In this document: positions 8,164 to 16,043 of the stretch, piece after piece
Numbering within the stretch: the first letter of the stretch is position 1
How the letters are laid out: the number at the start of each line of letters is the position of its first letter
NCBI GenBank assembly: GCA_964635875.1
Contig: CAZWRK010000051.1
Span: 1 to 31,777 of the forward strand
DNA length: 31,777 nucleotides
Direction of reading: 5' to 3'
DNA from: CAZWRK01 sp964635875
Lineage (GTDB): Bacteria > Pseudomonadota > Gammaproteobacteria > Burkholderiales > Aquaspirillaceae
The notes under the pieces: model-generated
Database searches by the model: none
The model's input: only the letters and a program-made list of their open reading frames with translations
Told to the model about the DNA's origin: nothing
Position numbers and translations under genes: made by a program

Positions 8164-8888
8164 CCAGCACGCTCTTATCTGTCAAAAATCTGAAAAAAAG
8201 CTACAAGCGCCGCACCGTGGTTAAAGATGTCTCGCTTGAAATTAAAAGCGGCGAAGTCGTGGGTTTGTTAGGTCCAAACGGCGCTGGCAAGACCACGAGC
8301 TTTTATATGATTGTGGGGCTGGTGGCGGCGGACGCTGGTCAGATTTTGCTCAACGGCCAAGATATCAGCCATTTCCCGATTCATCGGCGGGCCAAGTTAG
8401 GCTTGGGTTATCTTCCGCAGGAGGCGTCGATTTTTCGCAAAATGACTGTCGAAGACAACGTGATGTCTATCTTAGAAATCACCGGTCTACGAGGTGAAAA
8501 AGCGCGCCATGAATTGGATTTGTTGTTAGAAGATCTCAATATCGCCCATTTGCGTGAAAGCAATGCAATGGCCCTGTCGGGCGGTGAGCGGCGGCGTGTC
8601 GAGATTGCGCGGGCGCTGGCGACGCGGCCAAAATTTATTTTGCTCGATGAGCCGTTTGCGGGCGTCGACCCGATTGCGGTGATCGATATCCAGAAAATTA
8701 TTGCCTATTTGAAAGAGCGTGGAATCGGGGTGTTGATTACCGACCACAATGTTCGTGAAACTCTGCGAATCTGTGACCATGCCTACATTATTAATGCGGG
8801 TAGTGTCCTTGCTGCAGGGTTGCCCGAAGATCTCGTCAATAACGAAGATGTCCGTCGAGTTTATCTTGGCGAGCATTTCCACTTGTAA
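8160..8888 (+). CDS. lptB: LPS export ABC transporter ATPase LptB
   Basis: The cytoplasmic ATPase that powers LPS extraction with the LptF/LptG membrane pair; those partners are encoded at 19412-21576. The 242-residue ABC protein shows Walker A GPNGAGKT (38-45), signature LSGGERRRVE (about 139), Walker B FILLDEPFAG, and the switch His in LITDHNVRET. The LSGGERRR variant and YLPQEASIFRKMTVEDNV segment are typical of LptB. rpoN follows after only 17 bases, the conserved lptB-rpoN arrangement. Confidence 0.98.
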   Translation: MTSTLLSVKNLKKSYKRRTVVKDVSLEIKSGEVVGLLGPNGAGKTTSFYMIVGLVAADAGQILLNGQDISHFPIHRRAKLGLGYLPQEASIFRKMTVEDNVMSILEITGLRGEKARHELDLLLEDLNIAHLRESNAMALSGGERRRVEIARALATRPKFILLDEPFAGVDPIAVIDIQKIIAYLKERGIGVLITDHNVRETLRICDHAYIINAGSVLAAGLPEDLVNNEDVRRVYLGEHFHL

Positions 8889-8905
8889 ACGGGATTGCGT
8901 GTCTC

Positions 8906-10324
8906 ATGAAGCAAAGTCTGCAACTCAAGGTCAGTCAGCATTTGACCCTTACGCCTCAGCTGCAACAGTCCATCCGGCTGTTGCAGCTTTCGACGCTTGA
9001 ATTACACCAAGAGTTAGAGACTTTTTTACAAACCAATCCCATGTTGGAATCCGGTGATGGCGATGATGGCGGCGGCGCTGAACCGCCCGAAACCATCGCG
9101 ATCACTGCGGAAGATCACGCACCTTCGCCTGAGCCAGAAACGCATGCTGAGCCAACCGATTTTGGGGATCAGCTGGATTGGGGGCATGGTGCAGCGCGGC
9201 AATCGGATGATGACGAAGATTTTGATCCGCGCGCGCAAATGTGCAAAGTACTGACTTTGCGTGAGCATTTGCTGGCGCAGGTGAGTGAGCATGCCTTATC
9301 GACGAGAGATCGGGCTGTGGTGACGTTGCTTATTGAGGCGCTGGATGACGATGGTTATTTAATTGAGTCTTTAGAGGATATTGCGGCTCAATTTCCATCT
9401 GAACTTGAGCTTGAGGTGTCTGAGCTTAAAGTCGGGCTGTCGCTGCTACAGCAGTTTGATCCTGCGGGCGTGGGGGCTCGGGATTTGGCTGAGTCGATGT
9501 GCTTGCAGTTGCGGGCGCGCCCTGTGAGTGCGGTGCAACAATTGGCGCTTCGTTTGGCTGATCAGCATCTTACATTGCTCGCAAATCGTGACTTCGCGCG
9601 CCTGAAGCGCATTTTGGATTGTGATGAGTCGTTGTTGCGTCAGGCGCAGCAGTTGTTGGCGACATTAAACCCGCGCCCATCGAGCGGCTTTGGTGGCGGA
9701 GAGACGCAGTATGTGGCCGCTGATGTGTTGGTGGTGCGGACGCGCCAAGGTTGGCAAGCGCGTTTAAACCCTGCGGCGATGCCGAAGTTGCGCGTCAATT
9801 CAATGTATGCAAATCTATTGCAACAACATCGAGAAGGCGGGAGTCAGCTGAATGCGCAGCTCCAAGAAGCTCGGTGGTTAGTTCGTAACATTCGTCAACG
9901 ATTTGACACTATACTGAGGGTGTCGGATGCCATAGTGGCGCGTCAGCAAGCTTTTTTTGAGCTCGGTGACGAGGGCATGAAACCCATGGTTTTGCGCGAT
10001 ATCGCTGAAGAGTTAGGGTTGCATGAGTCCACTATTTCTCGGGTGACAACGCAGAAGTACCTCATGTCGCCGCGCGGCTTGTTTGAGCTCAAGTACTTCT
10101 TTGGAAGTGGGCTTGAAGGGCAAAATGGCAGTGAGTGTTCTGCAACAGCGATTAAAGCCAGGATCAGAAAGTTGATTCAAATGGAGAACTCTAAAAAACC
10201 GCTTTCAGATAATGCATTGGCAGAAAATTTGGCGGCGGAAGGGATTCAGGTTGCAAGGCGCACCGTAGCCAAGTATCGTGAAGCCATGCAGATACCCGCA
10301 GCGAGTCTTCGCAAGGTGATTTAG
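8906..10324 (+). CDS. rpoN: RNA polymerase sigma-54 factor
   Basis: Directs polymerase to -24/-12 promoters that need an AAA+ activator; one such activator is encoded at 26304-27641. The protein has 472 residues (E. coli RpoN 477). Region I is the Gln/Leu-rich N-terminus (TPQLQQSIRLLQLSTLEL), which contacts activators. An acidic region II spans about 50-110. The core-binding domain follows, then the helix-turn-helix (ELGLHESTISRVT, about 370-382) and the RpoN box ARRTVAKYRE (450-459) that reads the -24 element. All domains look intact. No terminator separates it from lptB, so at least part of its expression should come from the lpt operon. Confidence 0.98.
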   Translation: MKQSLQLKVSQHLTLTPQLQQSIRLLQLSTLELHQELETFLQTNPMLESGDGDDGGGAEPPETIAITAEDHAPSPEPETHAEPTDFGDQLDWGHGAARQSDDDEDFDPRAQMCKVLTLREHLLAQVSEHALSTRDRAVVTLLIEALDDDGYLIESLEDIAAQFPSELELEVSELKVGLSLLQQFDPAGVGARDLAESMCLQLRARPVSAVQQLALRLADQHLTLLANRDFARLKRILDCDESLLRQAQQLLATLNPRPSSGFGGGETQYVAADVLVVRTRQGWQARLNPAAMPKLRVNSMYANLLQQHREGGSQLNAQLQEARWLVRNIRQRFDTILRVSDAIVARQQAFFELGDEGMKPMVLRDIAEELGLHESTISRVTTQKYLMSPRGLFELKYFFGSGLEGQNGSECSATAIKARIRKLIQMENSKKPLSDNALAENLAAEGIQVARRTVAKYREAMQIPAASLRKVI

Positions 10325-10347
10325 CTTGATTTGCCCGAGTTTTTTAA

Positions 10348-10371
10348 GCTGACATCGCTAAGAATGTCAGC
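10348..10371 (+). promoter_or_regulatory. Stem-loop between rpoN and hpf
   Basis: An 8-bp perfect stem (GCTGACAT / ATGTCAGC) with an 8-base loop lies 23 bases after the rpoN stop and 26 bases before the hpf ATG. There is no T tract, so it is not a classic terminator. It may stabilise or mark processing of the rpoN-hpf message. Confidence 0.4.
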
Positions 10372-10397
10372 CCGCACACAGCAAGAAGGAGAAGGTC

Positions 10398-10721
10398 ATG
10401 AATTTGAATATTACCGGCAACCATCTCGAAGTGACCCCCGCTCTGCGCGAATATATTGAGCAGAAGCTTGAGCGCATTACCCGCCATGTTGACAACGTGA
10501 TTGCTGTCAGCGTGACGCTCTCGGTGGACAAGCTTGAGCAAAAAGTGAATGTTGACTTGCACCTCAAAGGCAAAGACATTCACGTTGAGTCGAGCCATGC
10601 CGATATGTATGCTGCCCTCGACCTGATGGCTGACAAGTTGGATCGTCAAGTGCTCAAGCACAAAGAAAAACTGACTGACCATCATGCCAGCAAACCGGTA
10701 CCTGTTGCTGATGAACTCTAA
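10398..10721 (+). CDS. hpf: Ribosome hibernation promoting factor, short form
   Basis: Binds the 30S decoding centre in stationary phase and helps ribosomes dimerise or stay inactive. The protein is 107 residues, the short HPF/YfiA type without the C-terminal dimerisation domain of long HPF. It starts with the family's typical MNLNITGNHLEVTPALREYI and carries the beta-alpha-beta-beta-beta-alpha core. The Shine-Dalgarno is very strong (AAGGAG, 6 bases before the ATG), fitting a protein made in large amounts. It is followed directly by a terminator. Its place downstream of rpoN is conserved in many proteobacteria. Confidence 0.96.
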   Translation: MNLNITGNHLEVTPALREYIEQKLERITRHVDNVIAVSVTLSVDKLEQKVNVDLHLKGKDIHVESSHADMYAALDLMADKLDRQVLKHKEKLTDHHASKPVPVADEL

Positions 10722-10742
10722 GTTCGTATAGAACAGCTGGTC

Positions 10743-10771
10743 AAAAACGGGAACTTTTGTTCCCGTTTTTT
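10743..10771 (+). terminator. Rho-independent terminator after hpf
   Basis: Stem AAAAACGGGAAC / GTTCCCGTTTTT (12 bp) with loop TTTT, followed by T. It lies 22 bases after the hpf stop and separates the kdsD-hpf transcript from ptsN. The A tract on the other side makes it formally bidirectional. Confidence 0.88.
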
Positions 10772-10834
10772 CAATCCTACCCACATCATAAAACCAGCGT
10801 ACAATTGCTCAGTTTTTCGATTCTGGACGTTCAT

Positions 10835-11302
10835 ATGAGCCTTATTGCCAAGATCTTGCCCGATAACCATATCGTCCTCGATATGGATGTTGCGAGCAAG
10901 AAACGGGTATTCGAGCAAGTTGGTATTTTGTTCGAAAATAGCCACGGCATCGCACGCAGTGAAGTATTTGACAGCCTTTTTGCCCGAGAGAAGCTCGGCT
11001 CAACAGGCTTAGGTCAAGGCGTTGCGATTCCACATGGTCGCGCAAAAAGCCTAAAAGAAGCAGCAGGCGCTTTTGTACGCCTAAAGAACCCGATCCCCTT
11101 TGATGCACCAGATGGCAAGCCAGTACAAACCATTTTTGTGCTTCTTGTTCCCGAGCAAGCAAACGACTTACATCTCCAAGTGCTTTCTGAGTTGGCGCAG
11201 TTATTCAGCCATCGACAGCTACGAGAAGCCTTGCTGGCAGAATCAGATCTGAAGGCCGTTTATCGACTGCTGACTGAGCGTGCGGATAGCCAACATGCCT
11301 AG
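10835..11302 (+). CDS. ptsN: PTS IIA-like nitrogen regulatory protein (EIIA-Ntr)
   Basis: The terminal phosphoacceptor of the nitrogen-related phosphotransferase chain. In other bacteria it controls K+ transport and stress responses through protein contacts. The protein is 155 residues, a single PTS EIIA type-2 domain. The phosphorylated His is His67 in VAIPHGR. The frame extends upstream to 10757, but that would overlap the terminator, and the ATG before SLIAKILP matches the usual N-terminus. Its last 8 bases overlap the hprK start. No EIIB/EIIC sugar permease is present nearby, as expected for a regulatory branch. Confidence 0.96.
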   Translation: MSLIAKILPDNHIVLDMDVASKKRVFEQVGILFENSHGIARSEVFDSLFAREKLGSTGLGQGVAIPHGRAKSLKEAAGAFVRLKNPIPFDAPDGKPVQTIFVLLVPEQANDLHLQVLSELAQLFSHRQLREALLAESDLKAVYRLLTERADSQHA

Positions 11303-12251
11303 TATTACTGTTCGTCGCCTGTATCAGGATAACTGCCAAAAGCTCAACTTAACTTGGGTTGCGGGTGCTTCTGGAACCGACAACCGTATCGGCAACGATG
11401 ATCGCAGCCCGACACTCGCGTTGGTTGGGCACGTCAACCTGATTCATCCTAATCGGATACAAGTCTTTGGTGTCGCTGAAATCGGCTACCTCGACCGCCT
11501 CAATCCCGACGAAACCAAATTGATGCTAGAGCAGCTTTTTGCGTTGCCGATGGCTGCTGTTGTCGTTGCAAATGCCGAGCCTGTGCCTGCGCAATTGCGT
11601 CAATATTGCGAGCGTCATCATGTACCGCTGATTGCTTCGACCCAACCCAGCCCTTATTTAATGGATGTTTTGCGCATCTATCTTGCGCGCATTCTGGCTG
11701 TGTCCACGACGCTGCATGGTGTTTTTCTTGATGTGCTCGAAGTGGGCGTATTGATCACCGGCAATAGCGCGATGGGGAAAAGCGAGCTGGCGTTAGAGCT
11801 GATCTCGCGAGGGCATGGCTTGGTCGCTGACGATGCGGTTGAGATTTATCGCATTGGCCCAGAGACCCTCGAAGCCCGCTGCCCCGAAATGCTGCGTGAT
11901 TTCCTTGAAGTCCGTGGGCTAGGTATTCTCAATATTCGCACTGTTTTTGGCGAAACAGCGATTCGTCCCAAAAAAGTGCTCAAACTTATCATTCATCTGG
12001 TGAAGGCGAATGATGAAGTCATGCAGGGTATTGATCGCCTCAATATTCAATCCGAAACGCAAGAAGTCCTAGGCGTACACATTCGCAAAGTCACCATTCC
12101 TGTGGCGGCGGGGCGGAATTTAGGTGTTTTGGTCGAAACTGCTGTGCGCAACTACATCTTGCAGCTTCGGGGCATTGATAGCACCCGTGACTTTATCGAG
12201 CGTCAAACCCGATTCCTGCGAGAACAGGAAAATGCAATTGATCCTGATTAG
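11295..12251 (+). CDS. hprK: HPr kinase/phosphorylase
   Basis: Phosphorylates and dephosphorylates a serine of HPr, linking metabolite state to PTS signalling. The 318-residue protein has the N-terminal HPrK domain (about 1-130) and the C-terminal kinase domain with Walker A GNSAMGKS (156-163). The family signature LEVRGLGILNIRTVFGE follows at about 206-222. The start is the ATG before PSITVRRLYQDN; an in-frame codon 15 bases upstream is less likely. It overlaps ptsN by 8 bases and rapZ by 20 bases, so ptsN-hprK-rapZ are probably co-translated. HprK is common in betaproteobacteria and absent from enterics. HPr itself is not in the window. Confidence 0.97.
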   Translation: MPSITVRRLYQDNCQKLNLTWVAGASGTDNRIGNDDRSPTLALVGHVNLIHPNRIQVFGVAEIGYLDRLNPDETKLMLEQLFALPMAAVVVANAEPVPAQLRQYCERHHVPLIASTQPSPYLMDVLRIYLARILAVSTTLHGVFLDVLEVGVLITGNSAMGKSELALELISRGHGLVADDAVEIYRIGPETLEARCPEMLRDFLEVRGLGILNIRTVFGETAIRPKKVLKLIIHLVKANDEVMQGIDRLNIQSETQEVLGVHIRKVTIPVAAGRNLGVLVETAVRNYILQLRGIDSTRDFIERQTRFLREQENAIDPD

Positions 12252-13068
12252 TGGCTTATCCGGCGCGGGGAAATCCATCGCGCTGAATCAGCTCGAAGAC
12301 ATGGGCTACTACTGCGTTGATAATCTGCCTACGACCTTTCTTGCGAGAATCGTCTTACTTTATCGACAATATGACTATCAACGCATCGCGATTAGTGTTG
12401 ATACGCGTAGTGCGCCGATGTTGTCTCTGCTCCCCGAGGCCGTCGAAACCCTGCGTCAGCATGGAATTGACGTGCGCTTTCTGTTTTTGGAAGCCAAGCC
12501 CGAAACCCTGATTCGGCGCTATTCCGAAACCCGTCGCCTGCATCCCCTCTCTCACCAAGGTCTCACGATTCCTGAGTCGATTGAGCGCGAGCGCGAGCTG
12601 CTGTCCGATTTGATGGCCTTAGGGCATCGCATCGACACCAGTCACCTCTCGGCTAACCAGCTGCGCCGTGCGGTGCGGCAATTTGCTGGCGCGGATACCG
12701 CGCGATTGACGCTGATTATTCAATCGTTTGGTTTTAAGCATGGTGTGCCGCTTGACGCCGATTTTGTGTTTGATGTCCGCTGCCTGCCCAATCCTTATTA
12801 CGATGAAACTCTGCGCGCTTTGACCGGACGTGATGCACCCGTGGCTGATTTTTTGGCTGGCCAAGAGATGGTCGAGGCGATGTATCACGATATTCATGAC
12901 TTTGTGAATCGTTGGCTCCCCCGCTTCAATCACGACAGCCGGAGCTATTTAACGGTTGCGATTGGTTGCACGGGCGGACAGCATCGCTCGGTGTATTTGG
13001 CCGAGCGTTTAACGCAGGCATTTGCACATGAACAGGTTTTACTCCGCCATCGCCAATTGGACCACTGA
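12232..13068 (+). CDS. rapZ: RNase adapter protein RapZ
   Basis: A P-loop protein. In enterics it binds GlmZ/GlmY small RNAs and presents GlmZ to RNase E, controlling glucosamine-6-phosphate synthase. The protein is 278 residues (E. coli 284). Walker A GLSGAGKS is at residues 8-15 and the conserved C-terminal GCTGGQHRSVYLAERL motif is in the RNA-binding domain. The frame is open 108 bases upstream inside hprK, but the ATG before QLILISGLSG fits the family exactly. Whether it has GlmZ-like partners in this organism cannot be seen. Its 3' end is overlapped by about 41 bases of the next gene. Confidence 0.95.
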   Translation: MQLILISGLSGAGKSIALNQLEDMGYYCVDNLPTTFLARIVLLYRQYDYQRIAISVDTRSAPMLSLLPEAVETLRQHGIDVRFLFLEAKPETLIRRYSETRRLHPLSHQGLTIPESIERERELLSDLMALGHRIDTSHLSANQLRRAVRQFAGADTARLTLIIQSFGFKHGVPLDADFVFDVRCLPNPYYDETLRALTGRDAPVADFLAGQEMVEAMYHDIHDFVNRWLPRFNHDSRSYLTVAIGCTGGQHRSVYLAERLTQAFAHEQVLLRHRQLDH

Positions 13069-13426
13069 CTTCAAAGTCGGTGACTATGTGGTCACAGCGC
13101 TTTGTGCCGGTACCGTATGCTTTTTGTTCGCGCTGCTGTGGCGAGGAGGGGAGGCTGACCGCGTGATTGTGCGTGCCAATGGCGAAATTTTGACTGTTCT
13201 TCCCTTACGCTTAAATCGTTCATTACAGGTCACTGGGCCGCTCGGCCAAACCTTGGTTGAAATCCAGCACGGTCAAGCCCGTATTGCACGCGACCCGAGT
13301 CCACGCCAGTACTGCGTCCGTCAGGGGTGGCTTCATCAGGCCGGACAAGTTGCGCTATGTCTTCCAAATCGCGTTTCGATAGAAATTAGTAGCCGTACCG
13401 CCGCTTATGACAGCCTTGCCTTCTAA
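13028..13426 (+). CDS. NusG domain II-containing membrane-anchored protein
   Basis: A 132-residue protein with one membrane segment (about residues 21-39) and an extracytoplasmic domain matching stand-alone NusG domain II: IVRANGEIL, VTGPLGQTLVEIQHGQARI, YCVRQGWLHQAGQVALCLPN. It has no NGN domain, so it is not a transcription elongation factor. Family members often carry a Cys pair before the GW motif; here the first is replaced by Ser (DPSPRQYC). In Firmicutes and other groups such proteins commonly lie beside a Gx-family membrane protein, as here. Its function is not established. The ATG at 13028 is chosen over a TTG 6 bases upstream. It overlaps rapZ by 41 bases and the next gene by 20. 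Confidence 0.85.
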   Translation: MNRFYSAIANWTTDFKVGDYVVTALCAGTVCFLFALLWRGGEADRVIVRANGEILTVLPLRLNRSLQVTGPLGQTLVEIQHGQARIARDPSPRQYCVRQGWLHQAGQVALCLPNRVSIEISSRTAAYDSLAF

Positions 13427-13940
13427 AACTCTTGTTCTTGCGGCTTCTTCATATGATCGACAATTGGCGCAATTAGCCGCACTGGGCATTATTTTGTCGA
13501 TTGTCGATGCCAGTTTTCCTAGCCCCTTGCCCGGTGTAAAGCCCGGTTTGGCAAATTTGGCGACATTATTGGCACTTGAACAACTTGGATGGTGGGCGGC
13601 TGTTAACGTGATGCTATTGCGTGTCTTGGCGGCTAGTCTTTTGCTCGGGAGCTTATTAACGCCGGGTTTCTGGCTGAGTTTAAGCGGGGCGGTCTGTAGC
13701 CTATGCGTTCTAGGTCTGGCGCGTCATTTGCCCTCAAGGTGGTTTGGTCTGATGAGCTTGAGCCAGCTCTCTGCGCTCGGGCATATTGCAGGGCAAATTC
13801 TCGTGGCGCGAGTATGGTTGCTGCCGAGCGCAGGTATTCTTTATTTTGTGCCCGTCCTCGCGGCTTCTGCGTGGTTAACTGGCATGCTGAATGGCGTCAT
13901 TGCCCAGCGCTTATTACGAAAACAATCTTCCTTATGTTGA
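13407..13940 (+). CDS. Gx transporter family / heptaprenyl diphosphate synthase component I-like membrane protein
   Basis: A 177-residue integral membrane protein with about five hydrophobic segments. It matches the family annotated as Gx transporter or heptaprenyl diphosphate synthase component I (Hpre_diP_synt_I). A cytoplasmic-looking N-terminus precedes the conserved loop FPSPLPGVKPGLANLATLLAL, followed by small-residue-rich helices (LLLGSLLTPGFWLSLSGA, then SALGHIAGQILVARVWLLP). The name does not prove enzymatic activity. The fold resembles ECF-type substrate-binding membrane proteins, so transport of a small prenyl- or vitamin-like substrate is an alternative. It is sandwiched by overlaps between the NusG-II gene (20 bases) and ubiX (7 bases). 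Confidence 0.85.
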   Translation: MTALPSKTLVLAASSYDRQLAQLAALGIILSIVDASFPSPLPGVKPGLANLATLLALEQLGWWAAVNVMLLRVLAASLLLGSLLTPGFWLSLSGAVCSLCVLGLARHLPSRWFGLMSLSQLSALGHIAGQILVARVWLLPSAGILYFVPVLAASAWLTGMLNGVIAQRLLRKQSSLC

Positions 13941-14545
13941 CTGTGACCCTCGCTTTAACTGGGGCATCTGGTATGCCCTATGGTTTGCGCTTACTCGACT
14001 GCTTATTGGCGGCCGGCGTGCGCGTGTATGTTTTATATTCGCAAGCCGCGCAAATTGTTGCGCAACAAGAAATGCAGCTGAAATTGCCCTCGCGGGCAGG
14101 CGAACTAGAGCAGCATTGGCACCAGCAATACCGCGTCGATGCACAGCAATTGCGCGTTTTTGGGCGCGAAGAATGGTTTGCGCCTGTCGCGAGCGGCTCT
14201 AATCCGGCGGATGCGATGGTGATTTGCCCATGTTCAATGGGGACGTTGGCGGCGATTGCCTGCGGGCTGTCGGACAATTTGATTGAGCGTGCGGCTGATG
14301 TCATGTTGAAAGAGCGCCGCAAGCTGGTGATTGTGCCGCGAGAGACGCCGTTCTCGACCTTACATCTTGAAAATATGCTCAAGCTATCGCAGATGGGTGC
14401 GGTGATTTTGCCGCCCAATCCAGGCTTTTATCAGCACCCTCAATCCATTGCCGATTTAGTGGATTTTGTCGTGGCACGGATCTTGGATCAACTTGGTGTG
14501 CGCCATCACTTACAAGCCCGTTGGGGAGAGGAGGACAAACAATGA
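13934..14545 (+). CDS. ubiX: Flavin prenyltransferase UbiX
   Basis: Joins dimethylallyl phosphate to FMN to make prenylated FMN, the cofactor of UbiD-type decarboxylases in ubiquinone synthesis. The protein has 203 residues (E. coli 189). The flavoprotein fold shows TGASGMPYGLRLL at residues 9-21, CPCSMGTLAAIACGLSDNLIERAADV, and RRKLVIVPRETPFSTLHLENM, all typical of UbiX. The start overlaps the previous gene by 7 bases and the stop overlaps the next ATG (ATGA). No ubiD is present in the window. The neighbouring Gx-family gene, with its annotated isoprenoid link, makes the context notable. Confidence 0.95.
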   Translation: MLTVTLALTGASGMPYGLRLLDCLLAAGVRVYVLYSQAAQIVAQQEMQLKLPSRAGELEQHWHQQYRVDAQQLRVFGREEWFAPVASGSNPADAMVICPCSMGTLAAIACGLSDNLIERAADVMLKERRKLVIVPRETPFSTLHLENMLKLSQMGAVILPPNPGFYQHPQSIADLVDFVVARILDQLGVRHHLQARWGEEDKQ

Positions 14546-16035
14546 TGCAAGCAGAATCTGCAATTTACGCGCTCGATCAGTTGCGTCAGATCGAAATTGC
14601 CGCGCAGCAAGCAGGCATGAATTTAATGGTCGAGGCGGGCTTTTTGGCCGCTGAATGGATTGCCTCCCGTTTTTCGCCCCAAAGCACCGTTCTTGCAGTG
14701 GTGGGGCCGGGGAATAATGGCGGTGATGCGTTGGTCGCCGCCTGTGAGCTTCGCCACCGAGGTTTTCCGGTTGAAATTTTGTTGTGTTACATCCCGCTGA
14801 CAGACGAGGCGCAAGCCGCCTTAGACAATGCACGCCAACTCGGAATTCGTATTTTTGACGACTGGGTGCAGTGTCTACAGAGCGACATCATTATTGATGG
14901 CTTATTTGGCGTTGGCCTCAAGCGTACGCTTGATGAGGTTGCGGCCGATCATATCAATCAAATCAATGCCTTAAATGGTTTTATCGTCGCCTTGGATACG
15001 CCGAGTGGGCTGGATCCTTGGCGTGGATCGCCGACCCCATTAGCCGTGCATGCTGATGCCACGCTGACTTTTTTGGGGGCAAAGCAAGGGTTGTGGACGG
15101 CTTCGGGGCGAGACTATGCCGGCGAGGTGTTCGTCTTTCCGCTGAGTTTTCCAGACCATCTTCGCCCGCCACCCTCTGGCGAGCTGAACCATCCTGCGGC
15201 TTATCGCGTGGCCTTGCTGCGACGCGCGCATGATAGTCACAAAGGGAGCTATGGCACTCTCGCGGTGCTGGGCGGGGCCGATGGCATGATCGGCGCTTCT
15301 TTATTGGCGGGGCGTGCGGCTTTGTTATCGGGGGCGGGTAAAGTTCAGGTTGGTTTGCTGGCCAGCCAAGCGCCTGCAGTCGATTTTCAGCAGCCAGAGC
15401 TGATGCTGTATCGCGCAGGGGCGATGGTGCCGATGCAGGCGGATTGTATTTTGCTGGGGCCGGGCCTCGGCCATTCTGCGAGCGCTTCAACTTTATTATC
15501 GAATTGGATGGATAGTGCCGCGCCGTTGATTTTGGATGCGGACGCGATCAATTTGCTGGCGAATGATCCATTGCTGACCAAGCGCTTAAGTACCCGCAAA
15601 GCACCGACGGTCTTAACGCCTCATCCTGCAGAAGCCTCGCGTTTGCTAGGGATCAGCGTGAAGGAGATTCAAGCGAATCGCTTGGCGGCCGCGACGCAGA
15701 TTGCGCGTCATTACCAGGCCGTTTGTGTGCTCAAAGGTGCGGGCACGTTGATTGTGCGTCCTGATGGATATTTTAGCGTCAACCCCACTGGCAACCCTGG
15801 CATGGCGAGTGCCGGACAGGGTGATGTGCTGGGTGGCATTATTGCGGCTTTAATTTCGCAGGGCTTGCCCGAATTTGATGCGGCCGCACTGGGGGTGTAT
15901 GTCCATGGCTTGGCGGCGGACAGTTTGGCGGAAACAGAGGATGGGCCGATTGGTGCGGTGGCGAGTGATACCTCGCGGGCGTGTCGACGGATGTTAAACC
16001 GGCTGCTCGCGCAACAAGCATTGCCGGTTTTGTAG
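14542..16035 (+). CDS. nnr: Bifunctional NAD(P)HX epimerase / ADP-dependent dehydratase
   Basis: Repairs hydrated NADH and NADPH: the N-terminal domain epimerises NAD(P)HX, the C-terminal domain dehydrates it using ADP. The protein has 497 residues. The YjeF_N epimerase domain (about 1-215) shows VVGPGNNGGDALVAA and the DTPSGLDPW loop. The carbohydrate-kinase-like domain (about 225-490) shows GTLAVLGGADGMIGA, VLTPHPAEASRL and the nucleotide motif GMASAGQGDVLGGIIAAL with the catalytic Asp. A strong GAGGAGG Shine-Dalgarno (around 14529-14534) supports the ATG at 14542, which overlaps the ubiX stop by four bases. It ends 8 bases from the convergent nuclease gene with no terminator between. Confidence 0.96.
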   Translation: MMQAESAIYALDQLRQIEIAAQQAGMNLMVEAGFLAAEWIASRFSPQSTVLAVVGPGNNGGDALVAACELRHRGFPVEILLCYIPLTDEAQAALDNARQLGIRIFDDWVQCLQSDIIIDGLFGVGLKRTLDEVAADHINQINALNGFIVALDTPSGLDPWRGSPTPLAVHADATLTFLGAKQGLWTASGRDYAGEVFVFPLSFPDHLRPPPSGELNHPAAYRVALLRRAHDSHKGSYGTLAVLGGADGMIGASLLAGRAALLSGAGKVQVGLLASQAPAVDFQQPELMLYRAGAMVPMQADCILLGPGLGHSASASTLLSNWMDSAAPLILDADAINLLANDPLLTKRLSTRKAPTVLTPHPAEASRLLGISVKEIQANRLAAATQIARHYQAVCVLKGAGTLIVRPDGYFSVNPTGNPGMASAGQGDVLGGIIAALISQGLPEFDAAALGVYVHGLAADSLAETEDGPIGAVASDTSRACRRMLNRLLAQQALPVL

Positions 16036-16043
16036 GTGTCGGT

